Positions 26,384 through 34,710 of a stretch of 64,000 nt of DNA are shown piece by piece. The position numbers and the translations under genes were made by a program. The notes beneath the pieces are model-generated. The model did no database searches. It was not told the DNA's origin and saw only the letters and a list, made by a program, of their open reading frames with translations. The stretch is from positions 1 through 64,000 of the forward strand of contig JAVBTR010000084.1 of assembly GCA_031556065.1 (NCBI GenBank), given 5' to 3'. Origin of the DNA: JAVBTR01 sp031556065. GTDB lineage: Bacteria > Bacillota > Clostridia > Christensenellales > Aristaeellaceae. Each line of letters begins with the position of its first letter. Positions within the stretch are counted from its first letter, which is position 1.

Positions 26384-27034
26384 ATGCAAATAACAGGCAA
26401 AAGCATGCCGATCACATACCAGGGGAAAACCATTTTATACCATAACCAAACCTGCAAGGAATGGGCTCATCCTTATTTATATCAGGGAGAAGGCAACGAA
26501 AATCTTTCTTCCGCTGGTTGTGGAATTTTTTCTCTGTGCCACGCTATTCAGTGGCTTTCAGGTATTGAGCTGAGTCCCGGCGACATGGCGGATTTTTCTA
26601 TGGCAAATGGCGGCAGAGGGGACGATGGCACCGATCGCCCGGCTCTTTTGCATGCCCTGCAAACCACCGGCAAGGCCAAAGAAATGGGCTTTAAATACCA
26701 TGAGGATGGCCTTCGCAACGATCTGGATACGCTTTTTTTTCATCTGTACGAAAACAAAGGCGTGGCCTTTAGCAACCTTCGGGTAGGGCATATTGTGGCC
26801 TTGATAGACGCCAGAATTGTGGACGGACAACGCCAGCTTCTAGTCATCGATTCCGTGGCCGAAAGCGCCCGGGATATTATTCGAAACCATGTGTGCGAAG
26901 TTATTCCCCAATCCGAAACAAAACGGGCTTATATCAACGATAAAGGCCTTCAAACGGGGACAAGCACACAGTATGCCATGTTCTATGTAGACGCGGGACT
27001 GCCTCGGGATTTCAACCTGCTCCACCGCATTTAA
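26384..27034 (+). CDS. C39-like papain-fold peptidase, no export signal
   Basis: A 216-residue protein. SSAGCGIFSLCHAIQWLSG near residue 43 resembles the catalytic-Cys helix of C39-like peptidases. GHIVALIDARI near 135 supplies the His, and LVIDSVA the following Asp. It has no signal peptide and no transporter domains, so it is neither a secreted enzyme nor a bacteriocin exporter. The catalytic set is inferred from motif spacing. It has a strong own promoter, and the mutarotase follows after 11 bases, so both are probably cotranscribed. Confidence 0.6.
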   Translation: MQITGKSMPITYQGKTILYHNQTCKEWAHPYLYQGEGNENLSSAGCGIFSLCHAIQWLSGIELSPGDMADFSMANGGRGDDGTDRPALLHALQTTGKAKEMGFKYHEDGLRNDLDTLFFHLYENKGVAFSNLRVGHIVALIDARIVDGQRQLLVIDSVAESARDIIRNHVCEVIPQSETKRAYINDKGLQTGTSTQYAMFYVDAGLPRDFNLLHRI

Positions 27035-27045
27035 GGAGGATTTTT

Positions 27046-27933
27046 ATGGAGTTAATTCACTTAAAAAAGGGCGACTCCACTGCCGCCATCAGCACTTTGG
27101 GCGCGGAAATGATCGCTTATAAAGATGCTCTGGGCCGGAATCGCCTTCACGACGGAGACCCAGCTGTTTGGGCAGGCTTTGGCCCTATCCTCTTTCCAAC
27201 CATAGGTACCTGTAAAAACGGGCAAATCACGGTGGATGGGAAAGACTATCCCATGCTGAAACACGGCTTTGTTCGGGGCAGCCTGTTTACCGTTTCAAAA
27301 AAAACGGCAGCTTCAGTAGAACTAAAGCTAACGCAGAATGAAGAAACCCTTAAAAGCTACCCCTTTGAATTTGTACTAACCTTGCGCCATACCTTAATCG
27401 ATAACGGCTTTTTAAGTGAAATGGAAGTAGAGAACCGTTCAGATCGGCCTATGCCTTTTTTGCTTGGCGGCCACCCGGCGTTTAAGTGTCCGGTGAATCC
27501 CGGGGAAAGCTTCGACGACTATGCCCTTTATTTCGAAAAAACGGAAACGGGCAGGCAGGTGTTGGTTAACCAGCATGCCCTGGTTTATAAAGAAGCTGTT
27601 TGTGAAAAGCTTAAGGACAGTGACCTTTGGCCATTGGATCGGGCCTATTTGGCGGGTATCGATACCTTGATGCTTACCAACGTCAATTCTGGCAGCGTTA
27701 AATTGCTCAATCAAAAAACCGGGAAAGGCTTAAACTTTTCCTTCCCCGGCTTTCCCGTATTAGCTATTTGGACTAAGCCCCATGTGGATGGCCATTATCT
27801 TTGCCTGGAGCCCTGGTATGGCATTCCTTCATGGGAAAATGAAGATTGCGAACTGGGGCAGCGGCCTTTTGCGCTGACGCTTAAGCCTGGCGAAGTCCAT
27901 CATGCCCAGTATCAAATGGATTGCTTGGATTGA
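27046..27933 (+). CDS. aldose 1-epimerase family protein, LacX/YeaD-like
   Basis: A 295-residue protein of the galactose mutarotase-like superfamily, which interconverts sugar anomers. Recognisable parts are the N-terminal ISTLGAEMIAYKDALGRN, GPILFPTIGTCKNGQ, KHGFVRGSLF with the conserved His-Gly-Phe-x-Arg, GGHPAFKCP with the second His, and C-terminal LCLEPWYGIPSW. The substrate sugar is unknown. AAGGAGG precedes the ATG. Its 3' end overlaps the convergent histidine kinase gene by 22 bases. Confidence 0.85.
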   Translation: MELIHLKKGDSTAAISTLGAEMIAYKDALGRNRLHDGDPAVWAGFGPILFPTIGTCKNGQITVDGKDYPMLKHGFVRGSLFTVSKKTAASVELKLTQNEETLKSYPFEFVLTLRHTLIDNGFLSEMEVENRSDRPMPFLLGGHPAFKCPVNPGESFDDYALYFEKTETGRQVLVNQHALVYKEAVCEKLKDSDLWPLDRAYLAGIDTLMLTNVNSGSVKLLNQKTGKGLNFSFPGFPVLAIWTKPHVDGHYLCLEPWYGIPSWENEDCELGQRPFALTLKPGEVHHAQYQMDCLD

Positions 27934-29312
27934 AACACCGTTGGCAGAAACACCGTAAAGGTAGTACCTACGCCGACCTTACTCTTAACGCTTAACTTGC
28001 CTTCGTGGGCAATAATGATAATACGTGCGATGGAAAGCCCAAGCCCGTGCCCAGAGGACTGGGCTTTTCTGGCCCCGTCGGAACGGTAGAAACGATCGAA
28101 TATCTTGGGCAAGTCTTCCTGGGAAATTCCCGTGCCTGTATCGGACACAGTCAGCATACAGCCGTCCTTCACAGCCTGGCAGCCCAGTGTTACCGTGCCG
28201 CCCTCAGGAGTATACTTAACCGCATTATCGCATAAAACCCGCACTACCTGCTTAATCATGTTCTTGTCTGCCCGAATTACACAATGGTCCAGGGGAGATA
28301 GGTTAAATTCATAGTCTGCGGAAACCATTTTTGCGTCCCGGTGAACAGCGGCCATCACTTCGCAAGGATCAAAATCCTCCATTTCAAGCAAAAGGGTCTT
28401 TTTGTCGTGGCGAGCCAGAAACAAAAGACTTTCCACCAAGTCCTTCATGCTTTCAGTTTCTTGGGCGATCGCACTGATGGCTTCATCCAGCACCTCTTTA
28501 TCATCCTTGCCCCAGCGTTTAAGCATGCCGATATAGCCCTGCATCACGGCAATGGGGGTGCGCAGTTCATGGGACGCATCGGAAACAAATTGCTTCTGGC
28601 TATTGTAGCTGCGCTCAATCCGGTCCAGCATGGAATTGATCACCACAGCCAGGTCCTTTAATTCGTTCTTGGTGCCAGCGATGTTTAAACGGTTGCTCAG
28701 GTTATTAGCGGAAAGGGTAGCAGCCATGTCCGACATATCCCGAATAGGCTTTAAAACATTGGTGGAGAGGTAATTGCGCTTATTCATAAACCCAAAGCAG
28801 CGCATAATATCGAACAAAACCAGCATCCCGGTTAGATAAACATATATCTCAATTCGGCTGGTGAGGTTAATGCTGTAAATCCATGTGCCTTCTGGGGCAC
28901 GAATGCCCAGGCGCAGAAGGGACGGCCACCGGAAGAGGTCCGGCGAAAAAGCGATTTCAAATTCTTCCGAAAAAACATTGCTGTCCTCTGAAAGATGGGT
29001 ATCTGTTAAGGTAATATCCACATCGTGGTACTTTGTGGAATAAGGGGTATCATAAGCCGCTTGTTCTGGCAGGTTCTGTTGGATATCGTCCACCGTGCGC
29101 ATGATGCCCGGTACCTGCATAAAAATATAGAACACCGTAAACAAAAGAATATACCCCAACGTGGTGCTTAAGAGCCGGCCCACATAATGGAGCGCAATAC
29201 GGAAAGTCAGCGATAAACGGAAATTGCTGATCGCCATGGCATAGCGCTGCCGAAGGGTCCGCCTGGTTTTTTGTGGAGGCTTCGGCCTCTTTTTTTTCTT
29301 ATCTTGCTTCAT
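27912..29312 (-). CDS. membrane sensor histidine kinase, HAMP-containing
   Basis: A 466-residue sensor partnered with the response regulator immediately upstream. Two membrane helices (about residues 48-70 and 155-175) flank an extracytoplasmic domain. HAMP follows, then the phosphorylated His in FVSDASHELRTPIAVMQGY, the N box CDNAVKYTPEGG, and the ATP-lid motifs DTGTGIS and GHGLGLSIA. The very basic N-terminus (KQDKKKKRPKPPQ) is unusual but soluble-side. The signal is unknown. Its start overlaps the regulator's stop by 14 bases. Confidence 0.93.
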   Translation of the reverse strand: MKQDKKKKRPKPPQKTRRTLRQRYAMAISNFRLSLTFRIALHYVGRLLSTTLGYILLFTVFYIFMQVPGIMRTVDDIQQNLPEQAAYDTPYSTKYHDVDITLTDTHLSEDSNVFSEEFEIAFSPDLFRWPSLLRLGIRAPEGTWIYSINLTSRIEIYVYLTGMLVLFDIMRCFGFMNKRNYLSTNVLKPIRDMSDMAATLSANNLSNRLNIAGTKNELKDLAVVINSMLDRIERSYNSQKQFVSDASHELRTPIAVMQGYIGMLKRWGKDDKEVLDEAISAIAQETESMKDLVESLLFLARHDKKTLLLEMEDFDPCEVMAAVHRDAKMVSADYEFNLSPLDHCVIRADKNMIKQVVRVLCDNAVKYTPEGGTVTLGCQAVKDGCMLTVSDTGTGISQEDLPKIFDRFYRSDGARKAQSSGHGLGLSIARIIIIAHEGKLSVKSKVGVGTTFTVFLPTVFQSKQSI

Positions 29313-29988
29313 ATTGGAACATATAACCCACAGCGCGTATGGTGTGAATGGTTTTCAGATTATAACGGTCGTCAATCTTCTGGCGAAGGTAACGGATATA
29401 CACATCTACAATATTTGTATCGCCCGCATATTCATAGCCCCATACATCGTTTAGCAAAGCGTCCCTTGTCATAGCGGCGCCGTTGTGCTCCATGAGATAC
29501 TTGAGCAGATCGAATTCTTTTTTTGTCAGTGCTATAGCCTGGCCATTAACGGTGACGCTGTAGCTTACCGGGTCTACCACAATAGGCCCAATAGCGATTT
29601 TGGCGCTTGCCGGTTGAGCTGTGGAGGCACGGTGTTTTTTAAGCTCCACCCGAATGCGGGCCAGCAGTTCTTCAATGGCAAAGGGCTTTGTCATATAATC
29701 ATCAGCGCCCATGTCCAGGCCCATCACCTTGTCGGATACATCGTCCTTGGCAGTAAGCATAATAATAGGCAAATCGCTTTCTTGGCGAATGCGGCGGCAA
29801 ACCTCAATGCCGCTTAATTCCGGCAGCATTAAATCCAAGATCATCAAATCCGGCTGCCAGCTGCGGGCTATATCCAGGCCGGAACGGCCATCGTGGGCGG
29901 CCTGAACTTCGTAGCCTTCGTGGGAGAGCTCCAGTTCTAAAAAACGGGCAATCTTTTTTTCATCTTCAACGATTAAAATGCGGGGCAT
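29299..29988 (-). CDS. OmpR-family response regulator
   Basis: A receiver plus winged-helix regulator. The acidic pocket VEDEKK, phosphorylated Asp in LMILDLMLPE (near residue 51), and switch Lys in MTKPFAIEEL are present. The C-terminal winged helix ends RYLRQKIDDRYNLKTIHTIRAVGYMF. An in-frame GTG at 29997 touches the AAGGAG site, so the ATG at 29988, 8 bases from it, is the start. Length 229. It is the first gene of the two-gene operon with the kinase. Its targets are unknown. Confidence 0.94.
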   Translation of the reverse strand: MPRILIVEDEKKIARFLELELSHEGYEVQAAHDGRSGLDIARSWQPDLMILDLMLPELSGIEVCRRIRQESDLPIIMLTAKDDVSDKVMGLDMGADDYMTKPFAIEELLARIRVELKKHRASTAQPASAKIAIGPIVVDPVSYSVTVNGQAIALTKKEFDLLKYLMEHNGAAMTRDALLNDVWGYEYAGDTNIVDVYIRYLRQKIDDRYNLKTIHTIRAVGYMFQYEAR

Positions 29989-30022
29989 TGTAACCACTCC
30001 TTGGGATTTAATAACATGCCGT

Positions 30023-30031
30023 ATTATACCA
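30023..30031 (-). promoter_or_regulatory. extended -10 promoter of the two-component operon
   Basis: The minus strand reads TGGTATAAT (-10 hexamer at 30023-30028). It begins right after the terminator hairpin of the upstream DUF4342 gene, so the -35 region is part of that hairpin. Confidence 0.6.
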
Positions 30032-30035
30032 CAAA

Positions 30036-30064
30036 CCCGCTTCCTTGAATACCAGGGAAGCGGG
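30036..30064 (-). terminator. intrinsic terminator of the DUF4342 gene
   Basis: CCCGCTTCC (30036-30044) pairs with GGAAGCGGG (30056-30064), 9 perfect pairs with an 11-base loop. On the minus strand it is followed by TTTGTGG, a short U tract. Confidence 0.65.
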
Positions 30065-30078
30065 GGGATGATATGGCC

Positions 30079-30756
30079 TTATTCGATGGTAGCCTGGCTG
30101 AAGCCGTCCTTGTCTTCGGTAACCTTAACGCTACCGTCTTCTGAGCAATTGACGATGACCGGCATGGTAGGCACCTGGGGCATGGAAGCGGTTTGCTGGG
30201 CAGGCGCGGAGGCTTGGTCCGTGGGGCGGTAGTAGCTGCGGCTGTCTTCAGTGGGCTCACTGGCGGCCTTTTTCGATTCGAAGCCCAGCTCGCCAGTTAA
30301 ATCAGAAAAGGTGTCTTTCACATTTTGCGCTGCGTTTTTAACCACCTTATCGAACTCCACGTCTTTAAACTGTTCGGCACTGTTTACAATGCGGATCCGG
30401 TAACCCATAACAAAAATCAATACCAGGGCGATGACAGCCACATAGGGGAAAAAGAAAGCGAAGGGGATCATGAACAGAAGAGAAATGTTAATAATATCTG
30501 TCTTGCCCTTTTTTACCACAAAGCGCTTGCTGTAAAGCTTTTGCAGAATGTTCATGGCTTTTTCTTTGCCGGTGCGGTGATCATAGTGGGTTTGCTGGCC
30601 TTTGCTTTCATTTAATTTGCCGCTGCGTTCCAGATCGATCAGGGCTTTGGCCAAATTGCCGTTATGGTATTCCAAAAGGTTTACGGCTTCTTCGTAGCTG
30701 ATGCCGCTTTTACGGCGGATGATTTCGATATCCTCAATTGTATAGCGTTCCATCAT
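30079..30756 (-). CDS. DUF4342 membrane protein with N-terminal UBA-like domain
   Basis: A 225-residue protein. The first 45 residues form a UBA/TS-N-like three-helix motif (DIEIIRRKSGISYEEAVNLL, HNGNLAKALIDLE). A DUF4342 segment follows with two adjacent membrane helices (about residues 92-120). Then comes an amphipathic stretch (FDKVVKNAAQNVKDTFSDL) and a Ser/Pro/Gln-rich tail of about 70 residues that is probably disordered and cytosolic. The family has no known function. AGGAGG precedes the ATGATG start. It is monocistronic with its own terminator. Confidence 0.75.
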   Translation of the reverse strand: MMERYTIEDIEIIRRKSGISYEEAVNLLEYHNGNLAKALIDLERSGKLNESKGQQTHYDHRTGKEKAMNILQKLYSKRFVVKKGKTDIINISLLFMIPFAFFFPYVAVIALVLIFVMGYRIRIVNSAEQFKDVEFDKVVKNAAQNVKDTFSDLTGELGFESKKAASEPTEDSRSYYRPTDQASAPAQQTASMPQVPTMPVIVNCSEDGSVKVTEDKDGFSQATIE

Positions 30757-30858
30757 TCATATCCTCCTAACGTTTGGTACGCTATTATCTTAGCACGTCC
30801 ATTCCTTTTTTACTTGAGAAAGCGCTTTGGATTAAATGAGAAATTGATGAGAAAATAA

Positions 30859-30899
30859 AAAGAGGAACGCCAAGGGGTGAAACCCCTTGGCGTTCCTCT
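30859..30899 (-). repeat. left copy of the 41-bp target duplication, a terminator hairpin
   Basis: Identical over 41 bases to 32461-32501. It is a near-perfect hairpin: AGAGGAACGCCAAGGGG pairs with CCCCTTGGCGTTCCTCT around a TGAAA loop. On the minus strand this copy keeps its T-rich tail (TTTTTATTTTC), so it can still terminate transcription leaving the transposase gene. Confidence 0.9.
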
Positions 30900-32374
30900 C
30901 AGACTGTTGACAAAAGGGCTCGCTGCCGCTGACAGGGAGCCCCTTTGTGTATAAAAGTAAGGAAATTGAGAAGGAAACGCCATAAAGCCAGAAAGGCTGT
31001 ACCATTTTCAGGGAAACCATTAGACGGTGCACCGTTATTCCAAAGCCTAATGGCCAGTTTTTTGAGATTCATGCAAGCAAATAAAAGGAGTAGCGCCATG
31101 GTCACCCTGGCTATTCCTCTGTGCTTGGCATAACGCATGCCGTGCAATTCCTTGGCACCTGCAAAGACACGCTCAATGGTTTCTTTGCGCAGATCGTACA
31201 GCTGCTTCATGCCTTGCGTATGCCGGATATCCTCAACCTGTTCCATATAACCTTCCCACACATGACGCACGACTACTTTAGTGTGGTTCTTGCTCTGCGT
31301 GCATTTATCCCTGAACGGACAATCCTTACAGGTATTGGCATCACTTTTATATTCCCTATATCCTTCGCGGTTGGTGGTTGAATATTTCAATATGTTGTTT
31401 TGAGGACAGATGTAGCAATCGTAGTATTCGTCGTATGCGAAGTCTGACTTTTTGTAGTAACCATCCTTGGTCATTGGGCGCTTGTAAGGCATGACTGGTA
31501 TCCTTTTATCTTCCAAGATTTCCCGCGCAATGGCTGGTGTCTTAAAGCCTGCATCCAGTACGACATGCTCTATTTCCGGGAAATCGCCCTTTAGCCTTGC
31601 GTATATTTTAGGAAACACAGTCGAGTCATTCAAATTCCCTGCCGCTACCTCTACGCCCATGATATATCCATGCCTGTCGCAGCCTACATTCGCCGTATAC
31701 GCAAAGACCTTCTGGTGTTCACCCTTGTGAAAAACCCCGCTGTCAGGATCGGTTTTAGATACCTTTATTTCCTTCACCTCAGGCGGCTTGGTGGCTTCTT
31801 TTAATGGCTTTTTACCGTGCGCCTTTCGGTCTGCCTCAATTTCCTTGATCAGTTCCTCCTCGTAGTATCTTGCCTGCTGCTCTATTTGAGCCTTGCTATA
31901 CTTATGGTTGTTTGCGCTTGCCTTGATATGGGTTCCGTCGATAAACACGCTTTCTGCGTCTAAATAACCATGCTTTATGATTTCTCCCAATACTCGTGCA
32001 AATATCTGTTCAAAAAGGTTGCTTCCCGCAAACCGTCTTTCGTAATTCTTGCTGAATGTTGAATAGTGCGGTAACTTCTCGCTCATCCCGTACCCTAAAT
32101 ACCACCGATATGCCACGTTTACTTCCGCTTGCTCGATCGTTTGACGCATTGACCGTATCCCAAACACGCACTGCAATATCACCAGCTTGATTAATACCAC
32201 CGGATCCACGCTGTGCGGACCATTTACCGCATATAAATCTTTCACCAGTTCGTAGATAAACCCTAAGTCTATCGCTGCTTCCAGCTTCCGAACCAAGTGG
32301 TTTTCTGGTACTAACTGGTCTAAGCTGATCACTTCGATCTGCGTTTTATCTATCCCGTTCTTTTGTCCCATCAT
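30899..32374 (-). CDS. IS1182-like transposase, DDE type
   Basis: A 491-residue intact transposase. The N-terminal DUF772-type region (VPENHLVRKLEAAIDLGFIY, VVLIKLVILQCVFGIRSMR) is followed by the DDE core: first Asp in FIDGTHIKASAN (near residue 146), second in HVVLDAGFKTPA (near 265), and Glu in RKETIERVFAGAKELHGMR. The insertion domain holds a Cys cluster (CPQNN, CKDCPFRDKC). The TGA stop is completed by the first base of flanking target DNA: the IS ends ...GTCTG and the duplication gives A. An extended -10 (TGGTATAAT) precedes the gene. Confidence 0.93.
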   Translation of the reverse strand: MMGQKNGIDKTQIEVISLDQLVPENHLVRKLEAAIDLGFIYELVKDLYAVNGPHSVDPVVLIKLVILQCVFGIRSMRQTIEQAEVNVAYRWYLGYGMSEKLPHYSTFSKNYERRFAGSNLFEQIFARVLGEIIKHGYLDAESVFIDGTHIKASANNHKYSKAQIEQQARYYEEELIKEIEADRKAHGKKPLKEATKPPEVKEIKVSKTDPDSGVFHKGEHQKVFAYTANVGCDRHGYIMGVEVAAGNLNDSTVFPKIYARLKGDFPEIEHVVLDAGFKTPAIAREILEDKRIPVMPYKRPMTKDGYYKKSDFAYDEYYDCYICPQNNILKYSTTNREGYREYKSDANTCKDCPFRDKCTQSKNHTKVVVRHVWEGYMEQVEDIRHTQGMKQLYDLRKETIERVFAGAKELHGMRYAKHRGIARVTMALLLLFACMNLKKLAIRLWNNGAPSNGFPENGTAFLALWRFLLNFLTFIHKGAPCQRQRALLSTV

Positions 32375-32460
32375 CTTTTATCACCTGCTTCCATTATACC
32401 ACAAAAGCCTTCCGAGCCATAGCTCAAAAGGCTTTTGTCTATTCAGTTGTCAACAGTCTG
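30900..32460 (-). mobile_element. intact IS1182-like insertion sequence, 1561 bp
   Basis: Bounded by 14-bp perfect terminal inverted repeats CAGACTGTTGACAA (30900-30913 and, inverted, 32447-32460) and flanked by 41-bp direct repeats. It carries one transposase gene. A hairpin with promoter lies between the right end and the gene, and a second hairpin (AAAGGGCTC / GAGCCCCTTT, about 30912-30947) lies over the 3' end of the gene. Intact repeats, matching duplications and an unbroken gene suggest a recent insertion. Confidence 0.92.
32386..32447 (-). promoter_or_regulatory. transposase promoter with upstream insulating hairpin
   Basis: Minus strand: a 17-bp stem ACAAAAGCCTTTTGAGC-TATG-GCTCGGAAGGCTTTTGT is followed immediately by the extended -10 TGGTATAAT. 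Such hairpins near IS ends can block read-through transcription or translation of the transposase from neighbouring genes. It is homologous to the relic at 23100-23173. Confidence 0.65.
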
Positions 32461-32501
32461 AAAGAGGAACGCCAAGGGGTGAAACCCCTTGGCGTTCCTC
32501 T
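32461..32501 (-). terminator. right copy of the 41-bp duplication, terminator hairpin of hflKC
   Basis: Same hairpin as 30859-30899, located 22 bases after the hflC stop on the minus strand, where it would be the operon's intrinsic terminator. The IS is inserted directly behind the stem, so the tail is now TTT followed by CAGACTG and most of the original U tract is gone from this copy. Confidence 0.8.
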
Positions 32502-32523
32502 TTACAGCAATAGCCAAAATGAT

Positions 32524-33558
32524 TTAATTCGTATAGGTATCCAGTGCGCTGATCAGGTCCTTCCACAGCGGATGGTTTTGATCCAGTACCATGGTGGTGT
32601 TTTCGTCAATGGCGGCTTCCAGTGCCTGCAAAGAACGCCAATAGGTGTAGAAATCCTTATCCACGCTATAGGTGTTGGCATAGATTTCAAGGGCCTGGGC
32701 ATCGCCCTCGCCGCGAATGGCGCCGGATTTGGAAACGGCATCCGCTTCAATGCGGCGGGCTTCCAAATCCGCTTCAGCTACAGCCTTTAAGTAGGTTTCT
32801 TGGCCTTCGCTGCGAAGCTGCTGGGCTACCTTGGCACGGTCTGCCTGCATTCTGGAATAGGTGCTTTCGATGTTGGCAGGGGGCAGGGTGGTACGATGAA
32901 TCTGAATATCCTTTACCTCAATGCCCCTAAGACACATGTCCTGGTTAATGGTTTCAAGGCCCTGGGCCAGATAAGTGTTTAAAACATCTTTGCTGCTGAT
33001 AAAATCATCCGCCATCATCCGGTTAATAGATTGGACGATGACCGGGTGGATAATGTTATCCAGCTGGTTTTCAGCGCTGGTCATGCTCCCCAGTTTAAGG
33101 GAAAACAAGGCAGGATCGGTAATAGACCATTGGGCAAAGGTGGTAATGTAATATTGCTTCTTTTCCGCCGTGTTGACCACTTCGGAATCAGAGGTATAGG
33201 TAAAGAGCTTAGCGGGATATTTTTCCACCTTATCGATAAATGGCACCTTGAATTGCAAGCCGCTGCCAATAGAAATATCCACGCTGCCGGACAAGGTGAT
33301 TTCATCCTTCAATTGCTCTTCATAGCGGGAGTGAAAATCATTATGGCTGTTAATGACCAACCGCTTTATCACTCCGAAGCGGCTAATAACGGCCTGTTCC
33401 GCCTCGCCTACCACAAACAGGGATTCGTTCAAAAGCACGATCAACGCCACCAGGGTAATGAAAAAGATGATGATTTTCTTGGTGTGCCGTTTAAAGAACA
33501 AACGGGTTTGCTCACTTTGGTAGTTGACCGGGCGTTCGAATTCGGTATTGTTGTTCAT
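32524..33558 (-). CDS. hflC: HflC-like SPFH/prohibitin membrane protein
   Basis: A 344-residue partner of the HflK-like protein upstream. An N-terminal membrane anchor (KKIIIFFITLVALIVLLNESLFVV) is followed by an SPFH domain (VVGEAEQAVISRFGVIKRL, FKVPFIDKVEKYPAK) and a long Ala/Glu/Arg-rich coiled coil (VAQQLRSEGQETYLKAVAEA, DLEARRIEADAV). In other bacteria HflKC forms a cage that modulates the FtsH protease. An in-frame GTG at 33567 touches the ribosome site, so the ATG at 33558 is used, one base after the hflK stop (TAAGATG). Confidence 0.88.
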   Translation of the reverse strand: MNNNTEFERPVNYQSEQTRLFFKRHTKKIIIFFITLVALIVLLNESLFVVGEAEQAVISRFGVIKRLVINSHNDFHSRYEEQLKDEITLSGSVDISIGSGLQFKVPFIDKVEKYPAKLFTYTSDSEVVNTAEKKQYYITTFAQWSITDPALFSLKLGSMTSAENQLDNIIHPVIVQSINRMMADDFISSKDVLNTYLAQGLETINQDMCLRGIEVKDIQIHRTTLPPANIESTYSRMQADRAKVAQQLRSEGQETYLKAVAEADLEARRIEADAVSKSGAIRGEGDAQALEIYANTYSVDKDFYTYWRSLQALEAAIDENTTMVLDQNHPLWKDLISALDTYTN

Positions 33559-33559
33559 C

Positions 33560-34528
33560 TTATTCACCTCCTAAAACAGCAGCGGCATCGCTGGCATTGG
33601 TGGTACCGTTTAGATCAAGCAGCTTGGTCACGTTGGAATCATTATCTACCACATACAATTTGCCGCTGTTTGAAAGAATGTTTTCAATGGATTCAATCAT
33701 TAAACGGGTTCTGGTGATTTCTGGGGAAGATTTGTATTTTTCATACACAGCAGAGAAAACAGCCACTTCGCTTTCAGCTGCGGCGATGGTTTCCGCTTTG
33801 TAGGCTTCCGCCTCCTGCAAAAGCTGGTAAGCGTTGGATCGGGCCACGGGAAGAATCTCGTTCTTGTATTTTTCCGCTTCATCCAAACGTTTGGTTTTTT
33901 CGTTCTTGGCGTTGTTTACATCCTCATAGGCCGATACCACTTCTGTAGGCACGGTAATGTTCTGGATGCGCACATCATTGATTTTTACGCCCATTTCGTA
34001 GCTGTCGATCAGCTTTTGAAAATCCGGCAGCACTTGCCGCTCGATCTCTTCCTTGTTTAAAAGAGCGTCATCCAAAGGGCGAGATTGGATATTACGGCGG
34101 ATTACCGCTTCAAAGGCCATTTGCAGGGTGCCTTCAGGGTCATCCACGTCGTAATGGTATTGCTTTACATCCCTTATGGTGTATTGGTAGATGGCTTCAA
34201 GAGAAACGATGCTGTTATCATTGGTGAGCATGACCCCTTCATTGGATTCATCTACATATTTGGCAGCGGTGCCAAAGCTGCCCTGTTTGGTAGTACGGAA
34301 ACCGTATTCCTTGGTATGAATGGTGGTTACGCTTTCGGCTACCACATCCTGCACAAAAGGAACCCGCCAATAAAGCCCTGGTCCGTGCCTGTCTGTTACC
34401 TTACCGAACGTGATTACCAGCGCCTCTTCGCCCTGGCCCACCCGGTAAAACCCACTGTAAGCAAGTATGCCTACGATCACCACAATGACTAAGATAATAC
34501 CAAGCAAGGGTTTCTTACTTGTGTTCAT
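33560..34528 (-). CDS. hflK: HflK-like SPFH/prohibitin membrane protein
   Basis: A 322-residue membrane-anchored SPFH protein, first gene of the hflKC pair. Anchor PLLGIILVIVVIVGILAYSGFY, then the SPFH start RVGQGEEALVITFGKV and YWRVPFVQDV, ending in a coiled coil (NNAKNEKTKRLDEAEKYKNE). AAGGAGG is positioned 8 bases before the ATG at 34528 and lies within an open extension to 34546, which I reject. It lacks the Gly-rich N-terminal tail of proteobacterial HflK, so assignment of K versus C rests on gene order. Confidence 0.87.
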   Translation of the reverse strand: MNTSKKPLLGIILVIVVIVGILAYSGFYRVGQGEEALVITFGKVTDRHGPGLYWRVPFVQDVVAESVTTIHTKEYGFRTTKQGSFGTAAKYVDESNEGVMLTNDNSIVSLEAIYQYTIRDVKQYHYDVDDPEGTLQMAFEAVIRRNIQSRPLDDALLNKEEIERQVLPDFQKLIDSYEMGVKINDVRIQNITVPTEVVSAYEDVNNAKNEKTKRLDEAEKYKNEILPVARSNAYQLLQEAEAYKAETIAAAESEVAVFSAVYEKYKSSPEITRTRLMIESIENILSNSGKLYVVDNDSNVTKLLDLNGTTNASDAAAVLGGE

Positions 34529-34652
34529 CCCCGCCACCTCCTTCATTTGCGATGGTCTTAGGATAACATAAAAAGGGGGGCTTGTGCATTAGAAATTTCA
34601 AAACATACAAAATTGCTTCCAAAGGATTCAATTTTAGGCTTTAAAGTTTGGT

Positions 34653-34681
34653 TTTACTTTGGTAAAATATTAAGGTATAAT
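34653..34681 (+). promoter_or_regulatory. SigmaA promoter of pgmB
   Basis: TTTACT (34653-34658) and TATAAT (34676-34681) are 17 bases apart, 29 bases upstream of the pgmB start. The surrounding 34560-34700 gap is AT-rich and holds nothing else I can support. Confidence 0.65.
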
Positions 34682-34710
34682 AGGTTGCAAAATACAAAGG
34701 AGATAAAAGC

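Noticed and set aside
30859..32501. Two identical 41-bp palindromic repeats could suggest a CRISPR-like or REP array
   Set aside because: Only two copies exist, 1561 bp apart, exactly at the IS ends; target duplication explains them.
33031..33717. 228-residue open frame on the plus strand across hflC and hflK
   Set aside because: Antisense to two clear SPFH genes, His/Gln-rich composition typical of shadow frames.
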